Source of the DNA: Cyclobacteriaceae bacterium
Lineage (GTDB): Bacteria > Bacteroidota > Bacteroidia > Cytophagales > Cyclobacteriaceae
Direction of reading: 5' to 3'
DNA length: 64,000 nucleotides
Assembly (NCBI GenBank): GCA_028284125.1
Contig: JANQSI010000013.1
Span: 1 to 64,000 of the forward strand
The notes beneath the pieces are model-generated. The model was not told where the DNA came from. It ran no database searches and saw only the letters and a program-made list of their open reading frames with translations. The translations under genes were made by a program, and so were the position numbers. Every line of letters begins with the position of its first letter. Position 1 is the stretch's first letter. Positions 29,933-39,474 of the stretch are shown here, in pieces.

Positions 29933-30538
29933 ATGCCTTTGTTATTAGATAAAAAGATTGATGAACATTCTGCGTATGCCGTGTGGAATATCCAGGAAAC
30001 ATTTCTAGAGATTCCCTATTTATCGCCGGAACCTTTCCCTGCCGAGCTTAATCCTGTTCGCCAAGCTGAATGGATCGTAGGCAGAGTTTTGGTAAAAAGT
30101 CTTTGTGACACCTTCGGCATTGAGTACAAAGGCATCAGCAAGCAGGACAATGGCAAGCCCTATTTGGTTGACAGCTATGCGCACATTTCCATTTCTCATT
30201 CTTTTCCAATAGCAGCGGCTATGATCCATCTCAAAAAACCTTGCGGCATTGATATGGAAAGGCCGAGAGAAAAACACAGAACTGTTCAGGATAAGTTTCT
30301 TCACAAAACAGAGGAAAAGTATCGAGACGATTTGGAAAAACTCTGCACTATCTGGGGAGCTAAGGAAGTCGTTTATAAGATTTTTGGAAGGCGCTTCTTA
30401 AGTTTAAAAGATGAAATAAAAACTGAGTTCAAATCAGAAGACCTGATTCTGGGAGAAATTATGAAGCCCGGCTATGAAGATAAGTTTGAGATTCATTATG
30501 AATGGGTGAAGGAGTATTTACTCGCCTTTGGCACCTAG
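29933..30538 (+). CDS. 4'-phosphopantetheinyl transferase (Sfp type)
   Basis: Transfers 4'-phosphopantetheine from CoA to carrier proteins. The start at MPLLLDKK (201 residues) leaves 20 bases to the divergent WD40 gene; longer readings enter that gene. The substrate and magnesium-binding motifs are present: HISISHSF, then CGIDMERPREK, and the WGAKEVVYK signature near residues 140-150. It may serve fatty acid acyl carrier protein or a secondary-metabolism synthase; no such synthase is in the window. It converges with the PAS/HisKA gene, with 6 bases between stops. Confidence 0.88.
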   Translation: MPLLLDKKIDEHSAYAVWNIQETFLEIPYLSPEPFPAELNPVRQAEWIVGRVLVKSLCDTFGIEYKGISKQDNGKPYLVDSYAHISISHSFPIAAAMIHLKKPCGIDMERPREKHRTVQDKFLHKTEEKYRDDLEKLCTIWGAKEVVYKIFGRRFLSLKDEIKTEFKSEDLILGEIMKPGYEDKFEIHYEWVKEYLLAFGT

Positions 30539-30544
30539 TAGCCA

Positions 30545-31822
30545 CTATTCCTTATTGACTATTTTATCGTATTGATTTCTACTTAGAATTTCATTCATTT
30601 CCTTGATCACACTATCCATCACCTCAGAAGATGTTTTCAGCATTTTCAATACTTCATTAGAAATTTTTTCATCTTCTTCAGATTCAAGTATCGTTGATAA
30701 TCCCAAAATATTAGCCAAAGGAGCTCTCAATTTATGAGAGGTGAGGAAAGCATACTCCTTTAAATCCTCAAGCATCTTAGAATTTGAGTTTTCTGCCTCC
30801 TTTTGTTTAGAGATATCTATTTGTGTGACATGAAGTCCTTTTAGCTGATCACCTTCAATGCTCGGAACCAGCCAATTGAGAAACCAAATCCTCTCTCCGT
30901 CAATTTTTGTTTCCTCCGTCTCAATAAAGAAAGTCCAATCCTTATCAATCGCACGTTGGATTGCCGCATCGAAAAGTTCATCGTTTTTATGGATGGAATA
31001 ATAGGGCTTACCTACCACCTCACTTGAAGACGAGTAACCGTAATACTTCGCATATCGGTCATTGCATTCTTTTAAAATTGCGTCGTTTTTCGTCCACTCG
31101 ATTTGTTCCTTCTTAGGTAATGAAAGTGGCATGGGATTCTTGAATTCCCAAAATGAAATGCCCGCCAAATCGTTTTTCACATAGATCTGATCTTGTCGTT
31201 TTTTTATTTGAATGTCACGATAGTCCAGCGCCTCTTGAAGATAAAAAGTGAGAAAATTAAACAACAACCAATAGAGAATTCCATCCAACTTGTAATACTT
31301 AGAACCCAGAAAAGGAATGTTTGACTCTGTTGCATTCTTATCATTTGAGATCAGAAATTCCGAGAAATAAAGCATCAAAAGAAGATTCGCTAATAAAAAA
31401 ATGTAAAACAAAATGGGGTGCGTTCTTCGACTGAAAAAGGTTTGAATCAGTACGGCATGGAAGATCAAACCAATTGGAAATGCGATATAATAATCCGACG
31501 GGGTGTTTTGAAAAACTATAGGAATTATATGTAGGGCTAGTGGCCATGCGATCAAAAAAAGTATCCGGCTTTGAAGCGTAAAATGCTTAGCATTTAAGAA
31601 AAGAAACAGGAGGCATAAAACAATAAAAATCGGCACGATCAACTGATCCCATGCCAATCCACCTGAATTAAAGTAAGCCATGATATCTAACATCATGAAA
31701 ATGATGTAGACCACCGGAAGGGACAAATAAGCTACATTAGAAACTGAAATGCATCTATTTTCAATTTCACTATAACTTGGTTTCGTACCAAGCAACAGCA
31801 ATCTCATAATGAACTTATACAT
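30545..31822 (-). CDS. Membrane PAS protein with HisKA-like segment but no ATPase domain
   Basis: A 425-residue sensor-like protein: about six membrane helices in residues 25-215, a PAS domain (about 225-340, with CNDRYAKYYGYSSSSEVVGKPYYSI), a short coiled coil and a HisKA-type four-helix-bundle start with His363 in LTSHKLRAPLANILG. It then stops after about 62 residues, so the HATPase_c domain is missing. The stop lies 6 bases from the convergent transferase stop, leaving no space for a degenerate remnant. The HKLRAP motif differs from the usual HNLRAP/HELRxP. It may be a signal-relay phosphoacceptor or dimerisation module; an ancestral truncation is the other option. Confidence 0.8.
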   Translation of the reverse strand: MYKFIMRLLLLGTKPSYSEIENRCISVSNVAYLSLPVVYIIFMMLDIMAYFNSGGLAWDQLIVPIFIVLCLLFLFLNAKHFTLQSRILFLIAWPLALHIIPIVFQNTPSDYYIAFPIGLIFHAVLIQTFFSRRTHPILFYIFLLANLLLMLYFSEFLISNDKNATESNIPFLGSKYYKLDGILYWLLFNFLTFYLQEALDYRDIQIKKRQDQIYVKNDLAGISFWEFKNPMPLSLPKKEQIEWTKNDAILKECNDRYAKYYGYSSSSEVVGKPYYSIHKNDELFDAAIQRAIDKDWTFFIETEETKIDGERIWFLNWLVPSIEGDQLKGLHVTQIDISKQKEAENSNSKMLEDLKEYAFLTSHKLRAPLANILGLSTILESEEDEKISNEVLKMLKTSSEVMDSVIKEMNEILSRNQYDKIVNKE

Positions 31823-32042
31823 CAGAATGGCTTAACGGTGGTATTATCAAAGATAACGATTTCGTTATTCAATTGGAATCACATAGTGTTGTTTGCCGGA
31901 CATATCCAAGTCTAGAACAATAGATCGCAAATGTTTAGCATCAACACAAACTAAAGGTAGAGTTCCGTTGATAACAAGATATTTCCATCTTTTCATGTAA
32001 CTTGAAACGCCGGACTAAGACTTGCTTCTTCACTTCCTTGAC

Positions 32043-34238
32043 ATGCCAATGCAAAGGATTCATTTGAAACTTATATTGAGCGTTTTTTTTATAAGCTATG
32101 CAATCTTCAGCTTTAGTCAATCCAAACTTCTTCGAAACAGGTCTGACAGCCTTATCAATCTTATAAACACTTCTAGCGGAACAGAGAAGGTAGAGCATTT
32201 GATTGCAATGGCTACTTTCCAACTGGAATATAGCTATGACAGAAGCCAAGAATATGCATTAAAAGCTTTGAACCTGGCACAGGAGCTGGACTTAAAAAAC
32301 AGTGTCGCCAGGGCCTTCCGAATCAAGGGAACAAGTCATTGGGCATCAGCGGAATATGATGAAGCCGCTGCTGATTTAGGAAAGGCAATTAAACTGTATG
32401 ATGAAGTAGATAACAAGGCAGGGTTGGCAGAAAGTCTAAATACGTACGGGCTACTATTTTACTATCAATCTAGCTATGAGCTGGCCATTGATAAACTGAG
32501 AAAATCACTTGATATTTTTCTTACGCTCAACGACAGTTCATCTATCAGCAGACTTTCAAACAATCTTGGATTGGTTCATCAATCAAAAGGAGATTTTGAA
32601 CGGGCTAATCAACTCTTAGTCCAAGGGTTCAGATATAAGCTTAGGTATTCGTCAATCCGTGATCAGCAAAACTCCTTAAGAAAAGATCGCAATCTTTTTC
32701 AAAACAGCGTGCTAGTAGACAGCCTTATGTCGGAGAAAAATCACTTGCTAAAAAGCAAAGAAATCTACGACCTTGCCAGGTGGTATTCTGAAAGAGGTAA
32801 TCTATTCCAGATTGGAGAACAACACGATAGCGCTATCTGGTATTTTGAAAAAGCCGAGATGACTTTTGATTCCTTAGGAGAGAGGAAGAAGGCCTGTCTG
32901 GAAAGAGCTGACGTTGCTTATTCATATTTGGCCAAAGGAGAAACATCGATTGCTGAAACAATTCTTGAAGAAGTGATAGCGTGCTACAAGGAAGAAAGAA
33001 TGATTGCCCCACTTGGCACGGTATTAACCAATCTTGGAAAGATTGCTATGCAGGAAAATAATCCTAGGAAGGCAGTAGAACGCTATAAATCCGGATTGGT
33101 ACTTTCCCAAAGAGTACACCACAATGCTCAGATTGCGCTGCACCTTCTTTCATTATCCAAGGCCTATATTTTGTTGGATAGTGCTGAATTGGCCTTTTCT
33201 ACGGCACATAGATCCTACGAATTGGCAGATAGTCTGGGTTCATTCGTAATCCTCAAGAATGCAGCAAAAAACTTGTCAGAACTATATGAAAAAACCGAAG
33301 ATTACGCTAATGCATTGAAATACGAAAAAGTGTATTACGAACTTGATCGAAAACAAGAAAATTCAAGAACCGAGAAAACAAGTCTTGAATTTCAGGCACA
33401 ACTTGACCTTTTTCAAAAAGCAGCCGAAATCGAACGGCTTAACAATGAATCACTGGAGTCAAAAGAATTACTAGAAGCAAGAACAAGATTGCTTTTAGTA
33501 GCAATACCTTCTGTTTTTCTCATCGCCATCCTCTCTATTGTTCTTTATAATCGATTTAGGAAAACATCAAGATTGATGGAGGAAGTTTCAAATCAAAACT
33601 CACTACTTTCCCAGAAAAATGCTGAAAAAGAGGTTCTGCTAAAAGAAATCCATCATCGCGTAAAGAACAACCTTCAGATGGTTTCAAGTTTGATCAGCAT
33701 GCAAAAAAGGAGATCATTCGGAAATGGAAACACGGACGGAGCGCTTGATCTCACACAAAATAGAGTTAAAGTCATCGCGCTTATTCATGAGCAGCTGTAC
33801 AAGTCCGAGGATGTTTCAAGAATCAATCTTAAAACGTATGTCCCGCAACTCGTCGACCTAATAAAAGAGACTGGCAATATTGATAACGGTCCGGCAATTA
33901 TTATTGATATCGACCAGGGTATGGCAGATCTTGATACGTCTGTATCAGTGGGCATGATCATTCACGAGTTGGTGACCAACAGCTTGAAACATGCCTTTAA
34001 CGGCAATAATGGCCCTGAAATTCACATTCGTGTGTACGTTTCAAATGGTCAAATGAATATCGAAATAAAGGATAATGGTAAAGGTTCAGATAGTTTCCAG
34101 GCAGGATTTGGCTTTAGCTTGATTAATTCAATCATATCAAGCCATAATGGTAAAATGAAAATTGAATCGGAAAATGGCTTTTGTGTGCAAATAACCTTAG
34201 CTGATTTCCATTTTAATGGCAATGGAAATTTCACTTAG
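32043..34238 (+). CDS. Sensor histidine kinase with TPR repeats (HisKA_2/LytS-like class)
   Basis: The start at MPMQRIHLKL gives a signal peptide/anchor (MQRIHLKLILSVFFISYAI); a few codons upstream are also open. The 731-residue protein carries a periplasmic region of TPR-type helical repeats (about residues 40-450), a membrane helix (about 475-495), a coiled coil, a HisKA_2 phosphoacceptor (EIHHRVKNNLQMVSSL, His near residue 537) and an HATPase_c domain (IIHELVTNSLKHAF; GKGSDSFQAGFGFSLI). It therefore should autophosphorylate. No response regulator is adjacent. Such TPR kinases are frequent in Bacteroidota; signal unknown. Confidence 0.88.
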   Translation: MPMQRIHLKLILSVFFISYAIFSFSQSKLLRNRSDSLINLINTSSGTEKVEHLIAMATFQLEYSYDRSQEYALKALNLAQELDLKNSVARAFRIKGTSHWASAEYDEAAADLGKAIKLYDEVDNKAGLAESLNTYGLLFYYQSSYELAIDKLRKSLDIFLTLNDSSSISRLSNNLGLVHQSKGDFERANQLLVQGFRYKLRYSSIRDQQNSLRKDRNLFQNSVLVDSLMSEKNHLLKSKEIYDLARWYSERGNLFQIGEQHDSAIWYFEKAEMTFDSLGERKKACLERADVAYSYLAKGETSIAETILEEVIACYKEERMIAPLGTVLTNLGKIAMQENNPRKAVERYKSGLVLSQRVHHNAQIALHLLSLSKAYILLDSAELAFSTAHRSYELADSLGSFVILKNAAKNLSELYEKTEDYANALKYEKVYYELDRKQENSRTEKTSLEFQAQLDLFQKAAEIERLNNESLESKELLEARTRLLLVAIPSVFLIAILSIVLYNRFRKTSRLMEEVSNQNSLLSQKNAEKEVLLKEIHHRVKNNLQMVSSLISMQKRRSFGNGNTDGALDLTQNRVKVIALIHEQLYKSEDVSRINLKTYVPQLVDLIKETGNIDNGPAIIIDIDQGMADLDTSVSVGMIIHELVTNSLKHAFNGNNGPEIHIRVYVSNGQMNIEIKDNGKGSDSFQAGFGFSLINSIISSHNGKMKIESENGFCVQITLADFHFNGNGNFT

Positions 34239-34331
34239 CAAAGGAGAATTTTCACTCTAGCAGTCTGTTTTAACATTTGGGGCATAATACTTCCTCATGT
34301 AACTTAGGACAAACAACCAAGTCCAGTCACC

Positions 34332-36371
34332 ATGCTAAAATCTCACATGCTGTTTGCAGCAGTATTCTCTTTGTGTTTCATTGCAAAGTCTCAAGAAAAG
34401 AAAGACCCTTCCTTCGAAGAAGTCATTTCAATTGAAGGAATAAGTAATCCGCTACTATCCCCAGATGGAAAAACCATTTTGTTTCAAAAGGGTACTACCG
34501 ATTGGGAGAATAATCGATTTGATACGGAAATATGGATATCAAGAAATGGTGGAACTCCATTTCAATTGACAAATAATCTTAAAAAGAGCAGCACAAGTCC
34601 CAGATGGTCTCCAGATGGAAAGTGGATTGCGTACTTGTCAGATCGAGGAAACAAAACTCAAATCCAGATTATGCGAACCGAAGGCGGTGAACCATTTGAA
34701 TTCACCAGCACAAAAAATGGAATAAATAGTTTTCGTTGGTCTCCCGACGGGAAAAAGATTGCATTCACGCAAAGTGAGGATCGCTCAAAGGAGACGAAAT
34801 CAAGGGAAGAAAAATACGGAGCTTTTAGCGTTGAAGACAATGAATACAGTCTTCGACAGCTTTGGTTAATTGATTTCAATCCTGATTTGTTAGGAAAAAA
34901 TTGGACACCCCAAGAAAAAGAGGATTCTACCCTGATGGCCTCAATGAAGCCAAAACTGTTAATGGATAGCGCCAATTTCTCAGTCAGCAATTTTGAATGG
35001 AGTCCAAATGGAAAAATGATTGCTTTTGGGCATCAACCCGATCCAATTCTTATTTCATTCATGAAAAGCGATATCTCCATTTACGATCTTGAAAAAGAAG
35101 AGTACCAACCTTTGGTAACGAATAAAAGTGTGGATGGACTTGAAGCCTGGTCTCCTGACAGTAAATCAATTTTGTATTCTACCAATCTTGATGATTCTGT
35201 TTCCAATTTTTACAAAAACGACAAGCTCTATCGAATCAATGTCAATGGTAAAGGCAACACACAATTAGCTTCTGATTTTGATGAAAACATTGGTTCGCTC
35301 ACATGGAATGAAAATGGAATTTTTGGAATTGCATGGCAAAAAACCGTACGACCTTTGGTAAAAATTGATCCAAAAAATGGTGAAGTTGAAATCTTATCTA
35401 CCAGTCCAGCACGTGTTTACAATTATAGCTTTTCCAAAGATGGTTCAAAAGTTGTCTTAAGAGGTGCTGGCGATGAAACCTTAAGCGAGTTGTTTGCTAC
35501 TGACTATCCGCTTTCTTCAATGAATCAAATAACGAACAGCACGGAGCAAATCGGTTCATGGAAAACAGCCAAGAGTGAAGTAATCACATGGCCAAGTGAG
35601 GATGGAGCAATGATAGAAGGTATTTTACATAAACCACAGGATTATGATCCGAATAAAAAATACCCACTTTTAGTTGTTATTCATGGCGGGCCGACCGGTA
35701 TATCTACGCCAGCTCCTACACCTGCTTATGTCTATCCAATGATTCAGTGGCTTAATAAGGGTACACTCGTTCTGCGTCCCAATTATCGTGGATCGGCAGG
35801 TTATGGCGAAGCATTCCGGTCGCTGAATGTCGAAAACCTTGGTGTTGGTGATGCATGGGACGTTTTATCTGGAGTTAAATATTTGGAAGAACAAGGCATC
35901 ATTGATGGAGACAAGGTCGGATCGATGGGCTGGAGCCAGGGTGGTTATATTTCTGCTTTTTTGACGACCAATTCGGATAAGTTCAAAGCCATTTCTGTAG
36001 GTGCAGGCATTTCCAATTGGATGACTTATTATGTGAACACAGATATTCATCCATTTACACGTCAATACTTAAAAGCTACTCCTTGGTCTGACAAAGAGAT
36101 TTACGAAAAGACTTCTCCAATGACTAATATCAATAATGCCACAACTCCGACACTTATTCAGCATGGAGAATTTGACCGAAGGGTTCCAACTCCTAATGGC
36201 TATGAGTTGTTTCAGGGATTGCAAGATGTTGGGGTCGAAACCAAACTGATTATTTACAAGGGCTTTGGGCACGGCATCACAAAACCCCGAGAACGTCTTG
36301 CGGCCATGTGGCACAACTGGCAGTGGTTTGCGAAGTATTTATGGGAAGAGGAAGTAGAGATCCCAGAGTAG
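34332..36371 (+). CDS. S9-family serine peptidase (prolyl oligopeptidase / DPP-IV-like)
   Basis: Exported peptidase of 679 residues: signal peptide (1-20), an N-terminal seven-bladed propeller of PD40-type repeats (SPDGKTILFQKG, SPRWSPDGKWIAYLSD and others) that covers the active site, and a C-terminal alpha/beta hydrolase domain with catalytic Ser535 (GWSQGGY), Asp615 (GEFDRRVP) and His647 (GFGHG). All three residues are present. It probably cleaves short peptides in the periplasm or on the surface. It is a single gene, ending before a 20-bp hairpin shared with the convergent permease gene. Confidence 0.93.
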   Translation: MLKSHMLFAAVFSLCFIAKSQEKKDPSFEEVISIEGISNPLLSPDGKTILFQKGTTDWENNRFDTEIWISRNGGTPFQLTNNLKKSSTSPRWSPDGKWIAYLSDRGNKTQIQIMRTEGGEPFEFTSTKNGINSFRWSPDGKKIAFTQSEDRSKETKSREEKYGAFSVEDNEYSLRQLWLIDFNPDLLGKNWTPQEKEDSTLMASMKPKLLMDSANFSVSNFEWSPNGKMIAFGHQPDPILISFMKSDISIYDLEKEEYQPLVTNKSVDGLEAWSPDSKSILYSTNLDDSVSNFYKNDKLYRINVNGKGNTQLASDFDENIGSLTWNENGIFGIAWQKTVRPLVKIDPKNGEVEILSTSPARVYNYSFSKDGSKVVLRGAGDETLSELFATDYPLSSMNQITNSTEQIGSWKTAKSEVITWPSEDGAMIEGILHKPQDYDPNKKYPLLVVIHGGPTGISTPAPTPAYVYPMIQWLNKGTLVLRPNYRGSAGYGEAFRSLNVENLGVGDAWDVLSGVKYLEEQGIIDGDKVGSMGWSQGGYISAFLTTNSDKFKAISVGAGISNWMTYYVNTDIHPFTRQYLKATPWSDKEIYEKTSPMTNINNATTPTLIQHGEFDRRVPTPNGYELFQGLQDVGVETKLIIYKGFGHGITKPRERLAAMWHNWQWFAKYLWEEEVEIPE

Positions 36372-36373
36372 TG

Positions 36374-36424
36374 AATTTTGAATGAGTGAATGATTGAGTT
36401 GGATTCATTCACTCATTCAAAATT
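36374..36424. terminator. Large perfect inverted repeat between convergent genes
   Basis: Two 20-base arms (36374-36393 and 36405-36424) are perfectly complementary around an 11-base loop. It lies between the stops of the S9 peptidase and the permease, so it would serve as a bidirectional terminator, although no U-run follows on the plus strand. Part of the arm is repeated at 27.9 kb, so it may instead be a copy of a dispersed element. Confidence 0.65.
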
Positions 36425-36427
36425 TAA

Positions 36428-39034
36428 TCATTCATCTTTAAGAGAGTCCGTTGGATTAACAGTTGCCGCATGATAGGATTTAGCACTCACCGTGAGTACT
36501 CCTACCAAGAATGTCAATATCCCTGCAATTATGAAAACAGAAGGATCGAGAGTAGTTCTGAATTCAAAATCGTTCAACCATTGCTGTGTGAAGTAGTATC
36601 CGAACGGAATGGCGACAACAAACGCAATCAACATTAGTATTGAGTAATCCTTCGTCAGCAAGACAAGAATCTGATTTACACTCGCACCATGAACCTTCCG
36701 TACACCAATTTCTCGAGAGCGTTGCTCGGCAGTGTAAGTGGACAAGCCGAGCAAACCTAGACATGAAATCAAAATAGCTATACCGGAAAAAATGTTGGCC
36801 TGAATACTCACGGTCTTTTCATTTTGATAACTCTCAGCATATGCCTGATCCATAAACTCATATTCAAAATCAAACACCGGATTCATTTCCTTGGTAATTC
36901 TCTCTATTTCAACTAAAGCATTGTTCATGTCTCCTTTCACTCTAAAAAGTGCAACTGGATAACCGCCTCTAATAGGAAAACTTGTAATGATCAAAGGCGC
37001 AATAGGTTCATACATGTCCCTCATATGGAAATTCTTAACCACTCCGACTATTTTCCCATCGATTCCCCAAAAAGAAAGGTCTTTTCCTATTGGCTCATCA
37101 AAGCCCATGATGTCAGCCGCGACCTCATTTATGATAAAATTTGTTGAATCCGCAAAGCCTTGTTGAAAAGCACGACCTTGGACCATTTCCATTCCCATTG
37201 CAGTTATAAAATCATTATCTGCCAGGAGAATATTAATCTCATGCTCTGCCTCGCCTTTTCCTTCCCAGGTCGCTGAACTAGTAGACCTTCCGTAAGAAAT
37301 TGGATTGCCTGAAGCTGCTGTCGCTGCAATCACTTCTGGAATATTGAGAACTTCATTTTTGTAAGTTTCAGACCTTGCTCCTAGATCTCCATCCATCCTG
37401 ACAAGCACCAAATTATCCTTCTCAAGCCCTAAGTCTTTGTTCATCACATAACTCAACTGCTTGTGTATTACAACAGTACCGATGATCAATAATGTGGAGA
37501 TTCCAAATTGGAATACGACAAGGCCTTTTCTGAAAAAGGTAGAGGTTCTTGACTGTTTGACCGCTCCCTTCAAGGACAAGATTATATTGAAGGTTGGTAG
37601 CAATAAAGCCGGATAGCTTCCTGATAATAGTCCAACTGTCAATGATACACCCAACAAGAAATACCATGTCTGCAACAAGCTAAAATCCAGTATCAGTGTC
37701 TTGCCCACCAACATGTTGAAGTATGGAAGAACTAGCAAAACAATTATGACCGAAAACAAGACAGAGATGAATGAATAAAGTATGGCCTCCAGAAAAAACT
37801 GGCCACTTATAGCGCTTCTTTGAGCTCCCATTACTTTTCGAATTCCTATTTCTTTAGATCTTCTGCCAGATCTAGCAGTGGCAAGATTCATGAAGTTCAC
37901 ACTAGCAACGACCAAAATGAGAATGGCCACAACTAACATAATTCGAACGTAATCAATTCGTCCTCCGGATATTACGCCATTATCAAAATTGCCGTACAGG
38001 TAATAATCTGCGAATTTTTGAACAAAGAGCGTTTCATGGCCTGCCATATCATTGTCCTTGGTATTATCAAGAATGACATTTTTTATTCTTTCTCCAACAG
38101 TTTTTGCATCTTCTTCAGAGTCTACCGTGAAATACACCCCGAAGCTTCCATTTCCCCAGTTATTCACCCAATCATTTGCGCTAATAAACAACTCAGCTGG
38201 ACCTAGCCATTGAAACTTAAGGCTTGAATTGCTTCCAGGTTCTTCAATCACTGCAGAAACAATCAGATCATATTCTCCATCAATTCTAATGTTTTGACCA
38301 ATTACCGAATCTCTCCAATCAGTCCCGAATAACTTTTCTGCCAAAGTATTTGTGATTACTACTCCATTCATCTCTGTTAGAGCAGTATTCTTGTCTCCTA
38401 GCAAAACTTCAAAACTGAACATGTTAAGGAAATCCTGATTGGCAATTCTCCCCTCTTCTTTTGTTGCATTATCTCCTATTTCCATCAACACCTCCATTTC
38501 CCAACTCAAGAGAGCAAGGTCGTTCACTTCCGGATACTCTTCTACCATTAGATCAGCAGCCGGTTTCGGAATTGCGCGATTCGTGCTGATCATTCCATTT
38601 CCTTGATGAACATTTCTAAATAGCTGATAGATATTGTCACCTTGTTCGTGAAACTTATCCATTTTCACTTCATCGTTGACCCATAGTAGAATCAACATAC
38701 TTGATGCGATTCCCACAATTAGTCCTAGCAAATTCAATACTGTAAATCCCTTGTATCTGAGGGCGTTTCTTAGTGTTATTTTGAGATAATTTTTGATCAT
38801 GGCGAAATTGATTAGTTTGTTAATTGGCTCGAATTCCCTGATCATTCCTGGACGAAAAAGCAGTAGTACATCCAAGGTGAAAAAGAGCTTAGCCTTTAGT
38901 TTATTTTGTTTTGACCTTTTAGAAAATAATTCTGAAATATCCCCCTCCACATCCTCAACCATATCAGGATTGCAAAACCACTTAAGAAATTTCAGTGGCA
39001 GTTTGGGAGGCGATATTTTGACTGAACCTGTCAT
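36428..39034 (-). CDS. MacB/FtsX-type ABC transporter permease with N-terminal prefix domain
   Basis: An 868-residue inner-membrane protein. Residues 1-85 are a short prefix (PPKLPLKFLKWFCNPDMVEDV-like, typical of such permeases in Bacteroidota). Two FtsX-like permease halves follow: membrane helices near 95-115, 375-400, 425-445, 470-490, and near 760-780, 815-835, 845-865, with a large periplasmic MacB_PCD domain in each half. The segment SREIGVRKVHGAS is a family signature in the second half. No ATP-binding subunit is adjacent. It starts with ATGA overlapping the padR-type stop, so the two are translationally coupled; PadR probably controls it. Confidence 0.92.
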   Translation of the reverse strand: MTGSVKISPPKLPLKFLKWFCNPDMVEDVEGDISELFSKRSKQNKLKAKLFFTLDVLLLFRPGMIREFEPINKLINFAMIKNYLKITLRNALRYKGFTVLNLLGLIVGIASSMLILLWVNDEVKMDKFHEQGDNIYQLFRNVHQGNGMISTNRAIPKPAADLMVEEYPEVNDLALLSWEMEVLMEIGDNATKEEGRIANQDFLNMFSFEVLLGDKNTALTEMNGVVITNTLAEKLFGTDWRDSVIGQNIRIDGEYDLIVSAVIEEPGSNSSLKFQWLGPAELFISANDWVNNWGNGSFGVYFTVDSEEDAKTVGERIKNVILDNTKDNDMAGHETLFVQKFADYYLYGNFDNGVISGGRIDYVRIMLVVAILILVVASVNFMNLATARSGRRSKEIGIRKVMGAQRSAISGQFFLEAILYSFISVLFSVIIVLLVLPYFNMLVGKTLILDFSLLQTWYFLLGVSLTVGLLSGSYPALLLPTFNIILSLKGAVKQSRTSTFFRKGLVVFQFGISTLLIIGTVVIHKQLSYVMNKDLGLEKDNLVLVRMDGDLGARSETYKNEVLNIPEVIAATAASGNPISYGRSTSSATWEGKGEAEHEINILLADNDFITAMGMEMVQGRAFQQGFADSTNFIINEVAADIMGFDEPIGKDLSFWGIDGKIVGVVKNFHMRDMYEPIAPLIITSFPIRGGYPVALFRVKGDMNNALVEIERITKEMNPVFDFEYEFMDQAYAESYQNEKTVSIQANIFSGIAILISCLGLLGLSTYTAEQRSREIGVRKVHGASVNQILVLLTKDYSILMLIAFVVAIPFGYYFTQQWLNDFEFRTTLDPSVFIIAGILTFLVGVLTVSAKSYHAATVNPTDSLKDE

Positions 39035-39369
39035 GCAAATTTGAAATCAAAGGCAATGGATGGAATAGCGTCCCAAAGCTGCTTCCTTGTTTCCATTACT
39101 TTGTCAAGCGCGTCTTTACCCAAAGGGGTTACTTTGAAAAAACGTTTTCGTTTCCCACCTCTCACAGCGGTGGCTTCTCCAAATTCAGAATTTAAAAACC
39201 CCTTTTTTTCAAGTCGATTAAGTGCTGTTCGCATAGCTCCTACACTGACTTTGCGTTTCAGCCGGTTTTCGATTTCTTCTTTTATGGAGATACCGTACGC
39301 ATTTTCGTAGAGTATGGCAACTGTAAGAAGAACCACTTCTTCGAATTCTCCAATTGAATATTTACCCAT
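39031..39369 (-). CDS. PadR-family transcriptional regulator
   Basis: A 112-residue winged-helix regulator with the PadR pattern: an N-terminal EFEEVVLLTVAILYENAYGISI helix region, SVGAMRTALNRLEKKGFL as the recognition helix area, and a wing with RGGKRKRFFKVT. It is coupled by ATGA to the permease gene. A pair of 14-base direct repeats lies directly upstream (39379-39418) and could be its own operator, so it probably represses its operon. Signal unknown. Confidence 0.9.
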   Translation of the reverse strand: MGKYSIGEFEEVVLLTVAILYENAYGISIKEEIENRLKRKVSVGAMRTALNRLEKKGFLNSEFGEATAVRGGKRKRFFKVTPLGKDALDKVMETRKQLWDAIPSIAFDFKFA

Positions 39370-39378
39370 AAGATTTGA

Positions 39379-39418
39379 ATTAAAGTCCTAAAAGTAACAA
39401 AAATATTAAAGTCCTAAA
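39379..39418 (-). promoter_or_regulatory. Candidate PadR operator (two direct repeats)
   Basis: ATTAAAGTCCTAAA appears twice exactly, at 39379-39392 and 39405-39418 (26 bases apart), starting 10 bases upstream of the padR-type ATG. In transcript direction each reads TTTAGGACTTTAAT. TTTTTG lies between the two copies and could be part of a -33 element. Autoregulation by the PadR protein is inferred from position. Confidence 0.5.
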
Positions 39419-39474
39419 CGCAATCTTTATAAAATGGTTATGCTAGTGATTGGGATTTGATAGAAATAGTTGCA

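Noticed and set aside
31823-32042. Gap between the PAS/HisKA gene and the TPR kinase gene as possible hidden gene or RNA
   Set aside because: No ORF, hairpin with T-run or tRNA-like structure was seen; the only frame (31941-32249, minus) overlaps the kinase start and has no support.
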